From NCBI RefSeq assembly GCF_000002995.4, contig NW_025062479.1:19898721-19962720 (forward strand): a stretch of DNA of 64,000 bases, in the 5' to 3' direction. Made by a program: the position numbers and the translations under genes. Shown piece by piece: positions 43,864-54,965 of the stretch (position 1 is its first letter; the number at the start of each line of letters is the position of its first letter). The notes under the pieces are model-generated. The model had not been told where the DNA came from and made no database searches. It saw only the letters and a program-made list of their open reading frames with translations. This DNA is from Brugia malayi. Taxonomy: Eukaryota; Nematoda; Chromadorea; Rhabditida; Onchocercidae.

Positions 43864-44125
43864 TTAAATTACCAATGATAGGTATAATTTTAAGAATTAT
43901 TTAATTTTCTTTTAAATTATAGATGATAAAAACAATTTTAAGAATTATTTATTTTTGTTTTAAATTAGCAATGGCAGGTACAATTCTAAGATTTGTTTTA
44001 AATTGCTAGTGATAGATGCAATTTTAAGAATTATTTCGTTTTATTTTAAATTGCCAATGATAAATGCAATTCTAAGTATTATTTGGTTATATATTAAACT
44101 GCCTATAATACAATTCCAAAACTTT
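43864..44125 (+). repeat. 48-bp minisatellite, about 5.5 diverged copies
   Basis: Units start at 43864, 43912, 43960, 43998, 44046 and 44094, each opening with TTAAATT or TTAAACT. The period is exactly 48, except that the third unit has a 10-base deletion. Each unit continues with a gcCAATGATAggTaCAATT core and TTAAGAATTATTT. Copies have diverged by substitution, so the array is old. Confidence 0.85.
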
Positions 44126-45926
44126 TGTTTTTTTTTTTCGTGTTATCATTTTCTAATTAATTTGTTTAAAAATTGATTAGAAAAAAAAATTACTTGCTTA
44201 AAAATATATTGGAAAAAAGAATTATCTGATGAATTTTGTGGAAAAAATTCAATAATTTTAAATTTAAATTATCTGCAAACAAATGTGTGAAGTACGACTA
44301 AGTTTAAATGTCAATTAATATAAATAAAACTATATGGGATATTATTGATAATATAACATTACTTGTTATTAATCAAGCAGTGATGTTTACAAAAAATAAA
44401 ATATTAGATATTTCTATGATTTATCAGCAAAAAACCTTTATCAAAGTTATACAGTGCACGAGAAACTTAATAAAACAAAAGCTATCCTTAATAAATAAAT
44501 AAAATAATACCTAATAACAATAAAAATATTTTATGCTATTCATATGTGTGTGTTTGATAACATTCTACAAAATAATTTTCTTTTAAATTACTTTGTTTTG
44601 TCAACAATTTTATCATTTTTTTATTTGGTTGAAAGTTTTAAAGCTATCGCATTAATATATATTATATATGTCAGAGATGAACCATACAAATTTATCATTT
44701 CAAAAAAAAAAAAATGCACTTCTTTTTGAAATAATTAATAATTTTCAATACTTTAAAAATTTCAACTTTTTGTGCAACAAATTCATTTAATAACAAAAAA
44801 AAAAAGCAACTAAAGTACCGCATTATATCTTGTGCAATATTTTAATTTCGCGTGAAACATATCATTAGATATTTTATTATAAAATAATCAATTAAAAAAA
44901 AATTAAACTTTTTTTATCAAAAATTTTCATGCTTATTTTGTTTTGTTTTTTCTAAATTTCAAACTACTTTGAAATTATCAATATATGAATGTCATTTTTT
45001 AATTGTCGTGTGCACATATTTTTTTTTTTTGTTTCATCTTTAAGGACAAAATAAAAAACGATTTGAAAAGAGAATTGGTAATTTTTATTTTGTTTTCTTT
45101 TTTTTTTTCAGTCTTTCTTCTTTTTCTTTTTTGATTTAAACAAATGTTCGTTTCACGTGAATTTTGCATGCATTTGTTAAGCACTTTTGAAATGAGTGAA
45201 CAATAAATTAATTATTTATATTGATTTAACTTTTGGTATATTTTAAATGTTCGTAGTAAATGTACAAGTAACTACTGTTAATACCTTTTATATCTTTATT
45301 TTGTGTTTAAATTTTTTAAATAATTTTTCCATTTTTTTTTTCTTGAAAATTAAGTTATTTTAAGTGTATGTCATTACATATTACTACATTTTTATGATAT
45401 TATCACTGCACCGATATTCTCATTTTTAGCAGCTTCTTTTATGATAATTTATTTTTTTTTCCATTTTTCGTTGCAACTTGAATTTTAAGTGATAAAATTT
45501 AAAATGAAAATGAATAAATTGGAAAAAGAGGCTATGCAAATTACATATTATCTTATTCCACTTAATATTTTACTAATACCATCATTTTTAATCAGTTGGA
45601 GGACTAAAGATTAGATGATCATCCATGGTAATGAAATAAAATGTTATCATTATTAATTCCGTCCTGTGATATATAATCAATTTTAATTGATAAGTCTTTA
45701 TTTATAACATTTTGGTAATTTCAAAATGACAATTCGTTCCTTTTTTTTATTTGTGTGCAAAATTAAATGATTAAATTGATAATATGAACAGTTGACCTTT
45801 CCAGTTTGTTGACCTTACAAATTATCTTTTTTTCTTTCCACCCAATTTTCAGTTTTTAAATTACAATATATGGCCTTTTTCCTTCAGCTTTCTAGCTAAC
45901 ACATTTTTTTGTTTTGTTTTTCTCAG

Positions 45927-46040
45927 AAAAAAATTATCAGTCATTCGATCGGATACGGCGGAAGCGTACTGATATTCCTTGCTGCATTGATCTTTAGTCT
46001 TTCTTGCATCGTATTTTCCATTCTGAGAAAGTTTAGATAG
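45927..46040. other. orphan exon-like island, coding potential on both strands
   Basis: A G/C-richer block in very AT-rich DNA. On the + strand a strong acceptor (TTGTTTTTCTCAG) is followed by 37 open codons in phase 0 ending in TAG. They read as a membrane helix (core GGSVLIFLAALIFSLSCIVF) with a short basic tail, like the last exon of a membrane protein. On the - strand a good acceptor (AAACTTTCTCAG) sits one base before an ATG opening 26 codons (MENTMQERLKINAARNISTL, then PPYPIE, stop), like an SL-spliced first exon. No partner exons were found on either strand, so orientation is undecided. Confidence 0.35.
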
Positions 46041-49000
46041 TGTAAAAGAGGAAAATTAGTCACATTAATGCAATAGCTTGCTCAATTTCAGGTAAAATTT
46101 TTATTAATGAAACATGTGAAAATGATTAAATTTGAAATCCTTGAATTAAATTTCTTCTAATTTTAATCATTTAATTTCAATCTTAAACCAAAAAAAAAAA
46201 TTGAAGTTTAACAATTCATGGAAATAGAATGACAAAAAAAAAAAAACACAATTTATATTCATAGTTAATAAAGTAAAATTATTTTTTCAATTCTCTTTTA
46301 CCAAAATTTACCTTTCCTTCTACTCTTTTCGTTCTTATTTTTTTTTAATCTATAAATTTTCTAAATGGTATAACTTCCTGCAAAAATAAGGAGAAATTAA
46401 CTAAATAAATAAAAATGAAGATGAAAAAAAAAGGAAATGAAAAGAAGCGAAAGAATGAAATGACGTCGTTTTAAAAGAAACATTAATAAGAGCAAGAGAA
46501 TTGTGCAAATTTTCAAATTTATTTTTACAAATATTCTTTAATCTATCGGTAGAAGAAAAAAAAAAAACGAAAAAAAACTAAACTTCGATATTTGTCTTTT
46601 TCATTAATTTTTCATGCAATCAACAACAATTATATATAATGCAACAAAAATTTTTTTTTTGAAACAATACAAAAAAAAAAAAAATTAAGTAGAACTTACT
46701 TTAGCATTTATTTTTTTTATATTGGATTTGTTTTTTGTTTTTTTTTTTTTTTTGCTTTTTTTTTTTTTAGTGCAATTAGCGATAATTATAAATAGTATAA
46801 TAAATTTTTTTTGAAAAAAATTTAGTTTTTTCATTCAATTTGGTCTAAAATTTATTTTCTATTTTTCTTTAATTTTTTTTAGAACTATCATTTTACATTT
46901 TCTTTCTTGTCATTTTCTTTTTTCCCATCATTTAAATAATATTATAAATATTTGAAACTGTAAAAAATTGCTTCTTCTTTCTTTTCTTTACATTTTTATT
47001 AAAGGACAAGAAATTTTATAAAAGAAAAACGAATTAAACAATTTTGTTTCATTTTGTCTTGTCTTCTTGCTTTCCGGTGATAAATTATTATTAATTAACG
47101 ATATAAATGACTGAAAGAAAGAGAAATGTGATTGCAAGTACTTAGCAAAGCTTAAAAGATAAATGTTTTGAGAGAATTTGAAAAAAAGGCGAAAACATTT
47201 AATTATAATAAGAAAAAACAGATACATTTAAATTAATTAGGTAATACTATTGCAGATGTCATATCTAGAAACATTATACTTTTACTTGATGACAATCTCT
47301 TAGAAAAAAATATACATTAAAATAAATAAATATAAATAAAATAAACAATAATAATTATAAAAAAAATAAAAATATATAATAAAAATCGAAATATAAAAAT
47401 AAATAATTTAAGCTTAATTCATTCAAAGAAAAAAAAAAAGAAGACAGAAGAAATTAAAATAAAAAAAAAATCAATTCCAAGTAGAAAAAATTGGAATCAA
47501 AAAAATTTTTTGCAATGCTGTTTAATTTAGCAAAAAATAAAAACTTATATTTTAAAATCTTTACATAAATATTAAAATGATTTTTTTTTTTTGCAACATA
47601 ATTTACTCTATCATTAATTGCTGGTTGGCTTCATTTCTCTTCTTTATGCAACTGTCTTATTATTTATACTTGCAAAGTTTTTTTTTCCTTTATGATATAA
47701 TTAAAAGTTTATACTTCAATCATTTGCAGTAATATTACAAACTTTTAATATTTTAAAGAGAAATATTTTTATTGCTGCAAAAAAGCTATCATAAGGTTTT
47801 TTTTTTTCTTTTATCATTAATGAATGGTACTTTTAGCTTGATGTCATCTTTTCATCATTTCTTTCTTTTCATTTCTATTTTTGATTAAAAAAGAAAAAAA
47901 AAATATAAAGTTTTAAAGAAAAAAAAAAATGAACAAATCGTATTTGCACATTTATATACTTTAATTAATCTATCATCTATTTTTTCTTACTAATAAGCCA
48001 GTAGAATGAAGAAAAATTGAAATCGAATAAAATAAGAAGAAAGAAAAACACTTTCTTTATTTGTGAAATCATTCGTTTCTACATGAATTTTAAAAAGTTT
48101 TTGTAAAAATTAGAAGAAAAATTTTTTTAATATTGCAATTTTAGAATTTCATAGCAATTCATTTTATTTCATTACATCACGGCAATATCATTTCAACATT
48201 GTAGCTTTTTTCTGAAAATTACTTAAAAATTTTTTGGTATTTTTGGGAAATTTTTCCGATCTTTTTTTTTCACTTCGCAAGATATGCTTTTTAGATCATT
48301 TAACATTATTTGTAAGAATCGGTTGAAATTTTTGCCAATTTAATAAGATAAAAAATGAACTAATAAAATTGTAGCGAAAAAAGAGGTTCACATTAATTCA
48401 TTTCAAATTGCGATTAAATTATTTTAGAAATTGGAAATAATAAATATTTAAGTAACAGTACAAATACGACTTAATTAATAGTAAATGGTTATAATATTAA
48501 AATGAAGACCAGAAATGATGATAAGAAAAAAGAAAAAAAAAAATAAACAAACAATTTCTTACTAATTCCACTTTAAAAAATGAATCCCTCTAAAAGGATT
48601 GGTATCGTCTGAAGTGATGTCAAGATTGATGTCATTTTTCGTCTGTAAGTTAATGTCCGGGAAGAAAAGTATTGGTGTATCAAAAATTTTACATCAAATT
48701 TCTACAAAAAAAAAAAAAATTGAAGTTTGGTTAGAAAATAGAAAAAGAATTTTTTTACTTTTAAAACTTTGAATAACATAGTTAGAATACGCAAATTTAA
48801 TCTTTCAATACATATTTACATATGGAATTAATTATTTATTTTTCTTCTTTTTTTTCTTTTTGAATTTCATTTCAGTTTATGATCTTAAAATTTTTATTCC
48901 AAAACATGTCAACTGTCAGCTAAAACTAAATACGATGGAAGTATTTTCAAAAATAACTTGAAATAAACATTTAGGGAATGGATAATAGATAAAAATGAGG

Positions 49001-51532
49001 CAATTAAAATTTGTATGAATTTGTAAAAAGTGAAAAAATTTTATAAAGTAAAATTTCTTCTTGTTAAAAATTGGTAATTGTTTACAATCGAATAATTTCA
49101 ATATAATTGAATGTATGATATAATAAATTGTGAAGATACTTCACTAAGCTAGCAGTTTCAGTTTATTCACTTAGCTTTAAAAAGTCAGTTTGGAAGTTTT
49201 CCTCTTTTAACTTGTCTTAAAGTTTTAGCTTACAAAATGCTAACAAACAAACATCTCATCATCATTACTGTGGTTTAAACTTTATGTCGATTAAACGGTT
49301 TAATTATTCAATTTTATTTTTATTACATCAGAATTTATTAATAACTATTGTTTTCAAATAATTCAATGCAATTCAATATATAATAATTTAATAACCTTAA
49401 TTTGATTTAAGTTGAAGTAACATATTGTTCATAGCAATTATTTTTGATACAATTTTAATAAGTATTTTTTTTGAATTTATATTTCAATTTATATATGAAA
49501 ACAATGTTTTATTATTTTCAATTCTTTCTTCGCATTTTAATTTTCATCAATAAATGATGATTTGCATATTTCTCTATGCTTTTATCCTTTAAAAAAAAGG
49601 AAATATCAGCCATTAATGAAAAAATGATTTATAGCAACAAATTCCTATTTTTAATTTCAAATAGATATATCTAATTAAGAAAGAAAAAATCAACTCTCTT
49701 TCTTTCTTCCTCTCTCTTCTTGTTTCTTTATATATGTACATATTTTCTATTCTAATTTTAAATTTTAAGTATATATTTTAATAAAGAAAAAATGAACTTC
49801 CTTTTGCCTCTCCTTATAGTTTAGTCCTAAGAAGTCCAACAAAATATTGACAATATGGACAAGAAAAAAAGGAGGAGAGAATTAGTTGAGAGGCGGTGAT
49901 GTCATCTGTGGGATGTAGGATGTATTATTTTGGAGCGCTATTAGTTATAGATCACTAAATGGCAGCAATTGTTGTAGTTGCAAAAACTAAATATTCTTTT
50001 TCATTTTCCTTTTTTTTCTGGTTTTGCTTTTTATCTTTTTTTTATGAAATAAAAATTTTCGTTTTTTTTTTTTTAGTTCCTTTTCATCCATTTAAAAGTG
50101 TTTTTAATTAATATAATTATAAATTATTGGTTGAGTTTTATAAATATAAATTATTGAGTTTTCTGCTTTTTTCTTTTCTTCTTTTATAAAATGATTATTT
50201 ATTTATTTTTTTTAGACAAATTTTAAATTTTGGAAAATTAATTACTTCAAAAATTTTTGCAAAAAAAAAAAAAAAAAAAAAAAAATCTTTTCTTTGTAAA
50301 TGATTAATTGTCAGTCAATAACTGAAAAGAATTAATAAATTGAAATAAACTGAAAAGCACTAGTAAATTCAAATAACTATATAATTTTATTATCTTTTTC
50401 CATAAAATAGCTTCTTTTTTCTAGAAAAATAAAAAGAACAGTAATAATTGAACACAGTATCGTAGAATAGATAGCACTCATAAGAGAATATCAGGAATTA
50501 ACGTAAGAATTTATCAATAAATCTAACAAATTTATTAAGACAAAAAAATATAATGCAAATTATTGAAATACTATAACGTGATAAAATTAATGGTATAATA
50601 AATGCACATTCAAATATTTTTAAAATTACTTGCATACAACTTTGGTAACTTAACTATCATAAATTCACCAAAATATCGAATTTCCATCTTTTTTTTTAAA
50701 AAAAAAATGAGATTTTTATATCTTAATTTACTTTTCTGTCATCCGACACACCACTATTTGATAAAAACATTTGTTAATTAAACACAAACAAAAAAGAGTT
50801 AGAATAAAAGAAAAATAGCATAAAAATTATTTTCATGTACAATTTTAGAAAAAAAAAAGTGTGAAACTACAAGAAAATGAAAATATAATTTCATTAAATA
50901 GAAAAAATTATTTAAATATTAAACAGGGAATTTTGCTCATTAAATTTAGATATTTGTGGATTTCCAATTAATTATTTCAGGGTCTTTCTCCATTTTTCTC
51001 ATTTATCAATTAATAATAAATTTTTGTGGCATTGTTTCCTTTTGCTATAATATTTTATTTGTTTTAGAAAATGATAAATTCAGAAAGCTTTTATGGGACA
51101 AAAAGTTAGAAATTTTACAAAATTTGAAATTTGAGAAATTAATCTTTTTTTTTAGCAAAATAATACAGTAATGAAGTAAAAAATTGATTTTTGATATATT
51201 AATTAATCATGCATAATTTTAATTAATTTCAGTTCCCCCAACTCTTGGGAGTTTTCAGGAATTTAAGCCATAAAATGATAACGTGATTGCTTTATTGGTT
51301 AGCTAATAATTTAGCTAAAACATCATATAAGAGGATCCTTTAAAAGCATACTTATAAATTGGATGATAATTTTGAAATAACTTCTCATGCAAATAGATCG
51401 ATCATCTTTTTTTTCTTAAATTTATAACAAGATTGATCTATTTACTTCATTCATCCTACTGATCTTCGAACTTCAAAATTTTCCTATGATAAAGTGATAA
51501 ACAGGATGTAATTTTGAAATGAAAAATAATAG

Positions 51533-51556
51533 GAAGGAACCTTCATAGGTTCCTTC
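51533..51556. repeat. 9-bp perfect inverted repeat, 6-nt loop
   Basis: GAAGGAACC (51533-51541) pairs with GGTTCCTTC (51548-51556). A looser inverted pair, AAATAGATCGATC (51391) with GATTGATCTATTT (51431), lies 140 bases upstream. Confidence 0.6.
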
Positions 51557-52103
51557 GTTTTTCTTTTCACGTTTTTTTCTTCGATTTTACCAAATCTTAA
51601 ACTTACCTTCAACAACTTCATTATTTATTAAATCGAATGCTCTATGTCAGAGGTATCATCATCGATATAGTTGATAAATGATATTACTGATTTCATAACT
51701 TATTTGCTAAATTAAAATATCAATTTGAAATAAGGGAAGATTATTGATCATAATGGATGAAGTAAATTGATATTATTGTGCTATCAATTAATGTATTATC
51801 AATTAATGCATTAACGTATTATAAAAAGAGACTAATAATTTTTAATGGAAGTGAATTTTTTTTTTTTTTTTTGTATCCACTCTCTTTAAAACAAATTATA
51901 ATTAATGATAGCAAATAAAATAATTTTTTTTTTCTTTTCTTTTTTTCTTTGTATATTTAAAATTAAAATTTCATCTTTATTTCATTTCAATAATTTTACC
52001 GTTTACTCATTTTTCCTTGTCATTTTTCGCTACGAGATGTTTACAAATGTCAACAACTGGTTTCGATTGAAATTTTGAAGATTTCTATTTTTCTTTCTCT
52101 TCC

Positions 52104-52156
52104 TGTTTCTGTCTTTCTCCCTCCCTCTCCCTCTCTCTCTCTCTCTCTTTCTCCCT
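52104..52156. repeat. CT microsatellite
   Basis: CCCTCCCTCTC followed by a CTCTCT run. A GA-rich stretch at 52240-52264 is its near inverse complement. Confidence 0.8.
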
Positions 52157-52364
52157 CATATTCACTATACAATTGTCCACTTTTTAAAACTAATCCAAGA
52201 AAAAAGAAAAAAAAAAAACTGCAGTAAGAAATAGAAGGGAAAGAGAGAGAGGGAGAGAGAGAGGAATCAATGCAAATTGTAAAATGACATCATTTTACTT
52301 CTTCCGTCCTTCAACACACCATTATGTTATTTAAAAAAAAATTGCATTTGTCCATGTCTGTTTG

Positions 52365-52366
<2 letters not shown>

Positions 52367-52403
<37 letters not shown>
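52367..52403. repeat. TC microsatellite
   Basis: Uninterrupted TC array of about 37 bases. On the - strand it translates as Arg-Glu repeats within an otherwise unsupported open frame. Confidence 0.9.
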
Positions 52404-52408
<5 letters not shown>

Positions 52409-53065
52409 CCAATAAACTATTTACTGTTGTGTTTAAAGATGGCCATAGTAAGCAGTAGTTACATTTGAATATTCTAACAAATTCCATATGAGCAATTTGT
52501 ATTACAGAATGGAACTGAAAAGAGACATTCAGGTCCAAATGCTCATAATTTCCTCTGCAAAATATCAAAAAAAAAAAAAGACGATCAAAACCGGAGTACT
52601 TTCATTACGGAAGTAGCAAATTTGCTTCCAAATAATTCTTTTCTTTTTTAAAGAAAAAAAAAAAAGACTTTATGACAAGCAAAAACCATTGTTGTATTAT
52701 AAATTACTGATAATACAATGAATAATTTAGCAATACGATAATTATAATTGCAAAAAAGACGTTCGATGAAGTACGGTGGTTTGAATTATTACTGTACATT
52801 TTTTTTATTTACTATCACTATCACTGATTGTGCTTTGAGAAAATGTTGAATATTACTACTCAAAAATGATATATTTGCTGGCTTTTTGATCTTTCACTCT
52901 TCTCTTACCATCAGTTCAATCAATTTCATCGCTTACCAAATAGTCTTATTTTATTGACTGATTAGAATGATGGTATCAGTTAAAATTAGAAGAGATAATA
53001 AAGGAATAAGGAGGACAGATGTCATATGGATTTATCATTATCAACCGAAGATTTCATAATTCACC

Positions 53066-54951
53066 ATGAATCACTATGAAATTTTTCTTGTTAATGAAGA
53101 CAGCAGTTGGACTTTATTCTGTAAGAGAAAAGGAGAGGAGAGAGATAGAAAGAGAAAGAAATTCGGAAACCAAATATCAGATATTTTATACGGTTTATTG
53201 GCAGATGGGATGTATGAAGAGGTAAAATTAGGTTATTATAAGGAAGAAAATGGTTGGTAAGAATTTTGGTAATTAATAATTTGGTAGTATATCAAATGCT
53301 CTTTTATATTACTTCTGATTAACATAGAGTTTTTTTCTCTTATTTCCATATTCATCCACACATATGTACCTGAAAGTTTATGGCACTAAAAAAGGGACTG
53401 AAGTATTTAAAACTTAAAAATCATATGATCACTGTGACTGAATGACTTATGAAATATCACTAATCAATGGTCCAATATTTAATCAACGATAACTTTTATC
53501 CTATTAATTTAATACTAAAAAGAAGTGATACTTCTACTGAATGACATTTTGATGATCAAATGTTAAACTAGAAATTATAACTTCATTCTCATGCAATTTA
53601 AATATTAACTCTACAACTGAAATACTCCTTTTTTTTGCATATTAAAACTTAAATATTGTTTGATGTTCCGCTCAGTAAAACGAAATATAAATTTTGTTAC
53701 TAAATATCATGTTATATATTAATCATTTTGTAATCAAATTAAAAATTGCTCATATTTTCTGCTTCTTAAATGAAATAATATGTTGCAGATCAAATTTCCA
53801 TTTAAATTCTATTTATAAAAAAGAAAAACCTTTAATTTAATCAAAATTACACTAAAATCTAACACTAATCTCCTCAAATTCAGTCAAAAATATTATTACT
53901 TCCCACTCGCTCGCATATTTCGAAATCATCAATGCTACGACGAAATCCCAACTGCTTAAGCCTAACAGAGGCCAGTGTATGGGCCGTTATATCCGGGTCA
54001 TCCGCATTTCCCTCATTCATTTTGTCCTCTTTGCATTGTCCTTGTGATATTAGGCGTACTCTTGATTTCTGTATTTGTTATGGTATTCCTTTAAAAGAAG
54101 AATTAAACTTTTCTCAGTACGCACCAAATTCATTTAACTAATAAATGTGTGTTATCAGTTATTATATTTTAAAATTTAAGCTTCAGTAGTCTCTTTCTCA
54201 AAATTCATTTAAATTCTGAAAATTCCTTTCTCATTCATGAATGACAGTGTATTTTAATGTTACATTCGTTCAATTTATTAAATTACAAGTATAATCATTC
54301 TTATTGCTCTCTTTTTACATTTAAACATTCAAGTCACTTGCAAGAGTAATTTATCTTCAAATTCAACTATTACAATTAGGCATTAAAATAAGTGAAATCT
54401 TTAGATTGGATAATTTTTAATGTTTGTATTTATTTATTTTTTACTTTTTAATATTTGCATATATTTTTTTTTAATACTTGGCAATTTTTAATATTTGTAT
54501 TTTTCTATAGTTAGCTGTTTTATACGAAATATGCTTTTTTACCTACATTATACTTCATACTGTTGAATTAATATGGGTAGGAATTATTAAATTGTTTAAT
54601 TTATAACCGACTTCACTTTCTTATCTTTTTTTCAATCTTTTTTCATTATTTATCTTCAAGAATGCTTTTCTTCAGTTCTCTTCCAATTCACTTTTTTTTT
54701 TTTTTTTTTTTTTTCACTTGATTTGGTATTTTCAAATTTGAAAAAATAGGAGATTTTTCCTTTAAATGAATTTGGGTAAAAGACATACTAAATAAACTGG
54801 GAAATTCATGTTTACTGAGTACGTGTTTTAAATATTTCAATATTCACAGCATTAGAAAAAAATTTTTTCTACTGTTGATATTTACAGATTTCCTTACTAT
54901 GCTGACAATATTGAGGCATCTTTTGGAATGCCACAACTTGCCTTGTACTAA
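53066..54951 (+). other. candidate upstream exons, phase-compatible but unproven
   Basis: Three blocks join in phase: 53066-53120 (ATG start, donor GTAAGA), 53884-54043 (acceptor TCAAATTCAG, donor GTGATA) and 54888-54951 (acceptor TATTTACAG, ending FGMPQLALY and stop). Together they give a 92-residue product with one hydrophobic segment. A rival frame through 53.97-54.07 kb reads PLYPGHPHFP and then IVLVILGVLLISVFVM, bounded by CTAACAG and GTATTC in phase 0. That phase is compatible with the exon at 55928. These may be alternative 5' exons of the Raw-repeat gene, a small separate gene, or chance. Confidence 0.3.
54878..54887 (+). promoter_or_regulatory. splice acceptor just upstream of the Raw-repeat gene start
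   Basis: GATATTTACAG is a textbook nematode acceptor 78 bases before the ATG at 54966. It may be the SL trans-splice site for a 5' UTR exon, or a cis acceptor joining upstream exons. All three frames between it and 54966 meet a stop, which favours the UTR reading. The UTR would contain an out-of-frame upstream ATG. Confidence 0.4.
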
Positions 54952-54965
54952 GAATTTTTTTACTA

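Larger units (their letters stand above)
25900..53000. other. 27-kb gene-poor region between the two membrane-protein genes
   Basis: No multi-exon gene can be assembled here on either strand. The content is homopolymers, microsatellites, a mariner relic, a 48-bp tandem repeat, hairpins and one orphan exon-like island, all listed separately. Long intergenic or intronic DNA is the simplest reading. The stretch could also contain far-upstream exons of the gene at 55 kb. Confidence 0.55.

Noticed and set aside
52311..52568. 85-codon - strand frame with an Arg-Glu run
   Set aside because: The charged run is the TC microsatellite. The remainder shows no motif, though an ATTACAG acceptor on the + strand at 52506 is followed by ATG and deserves only a weak note.
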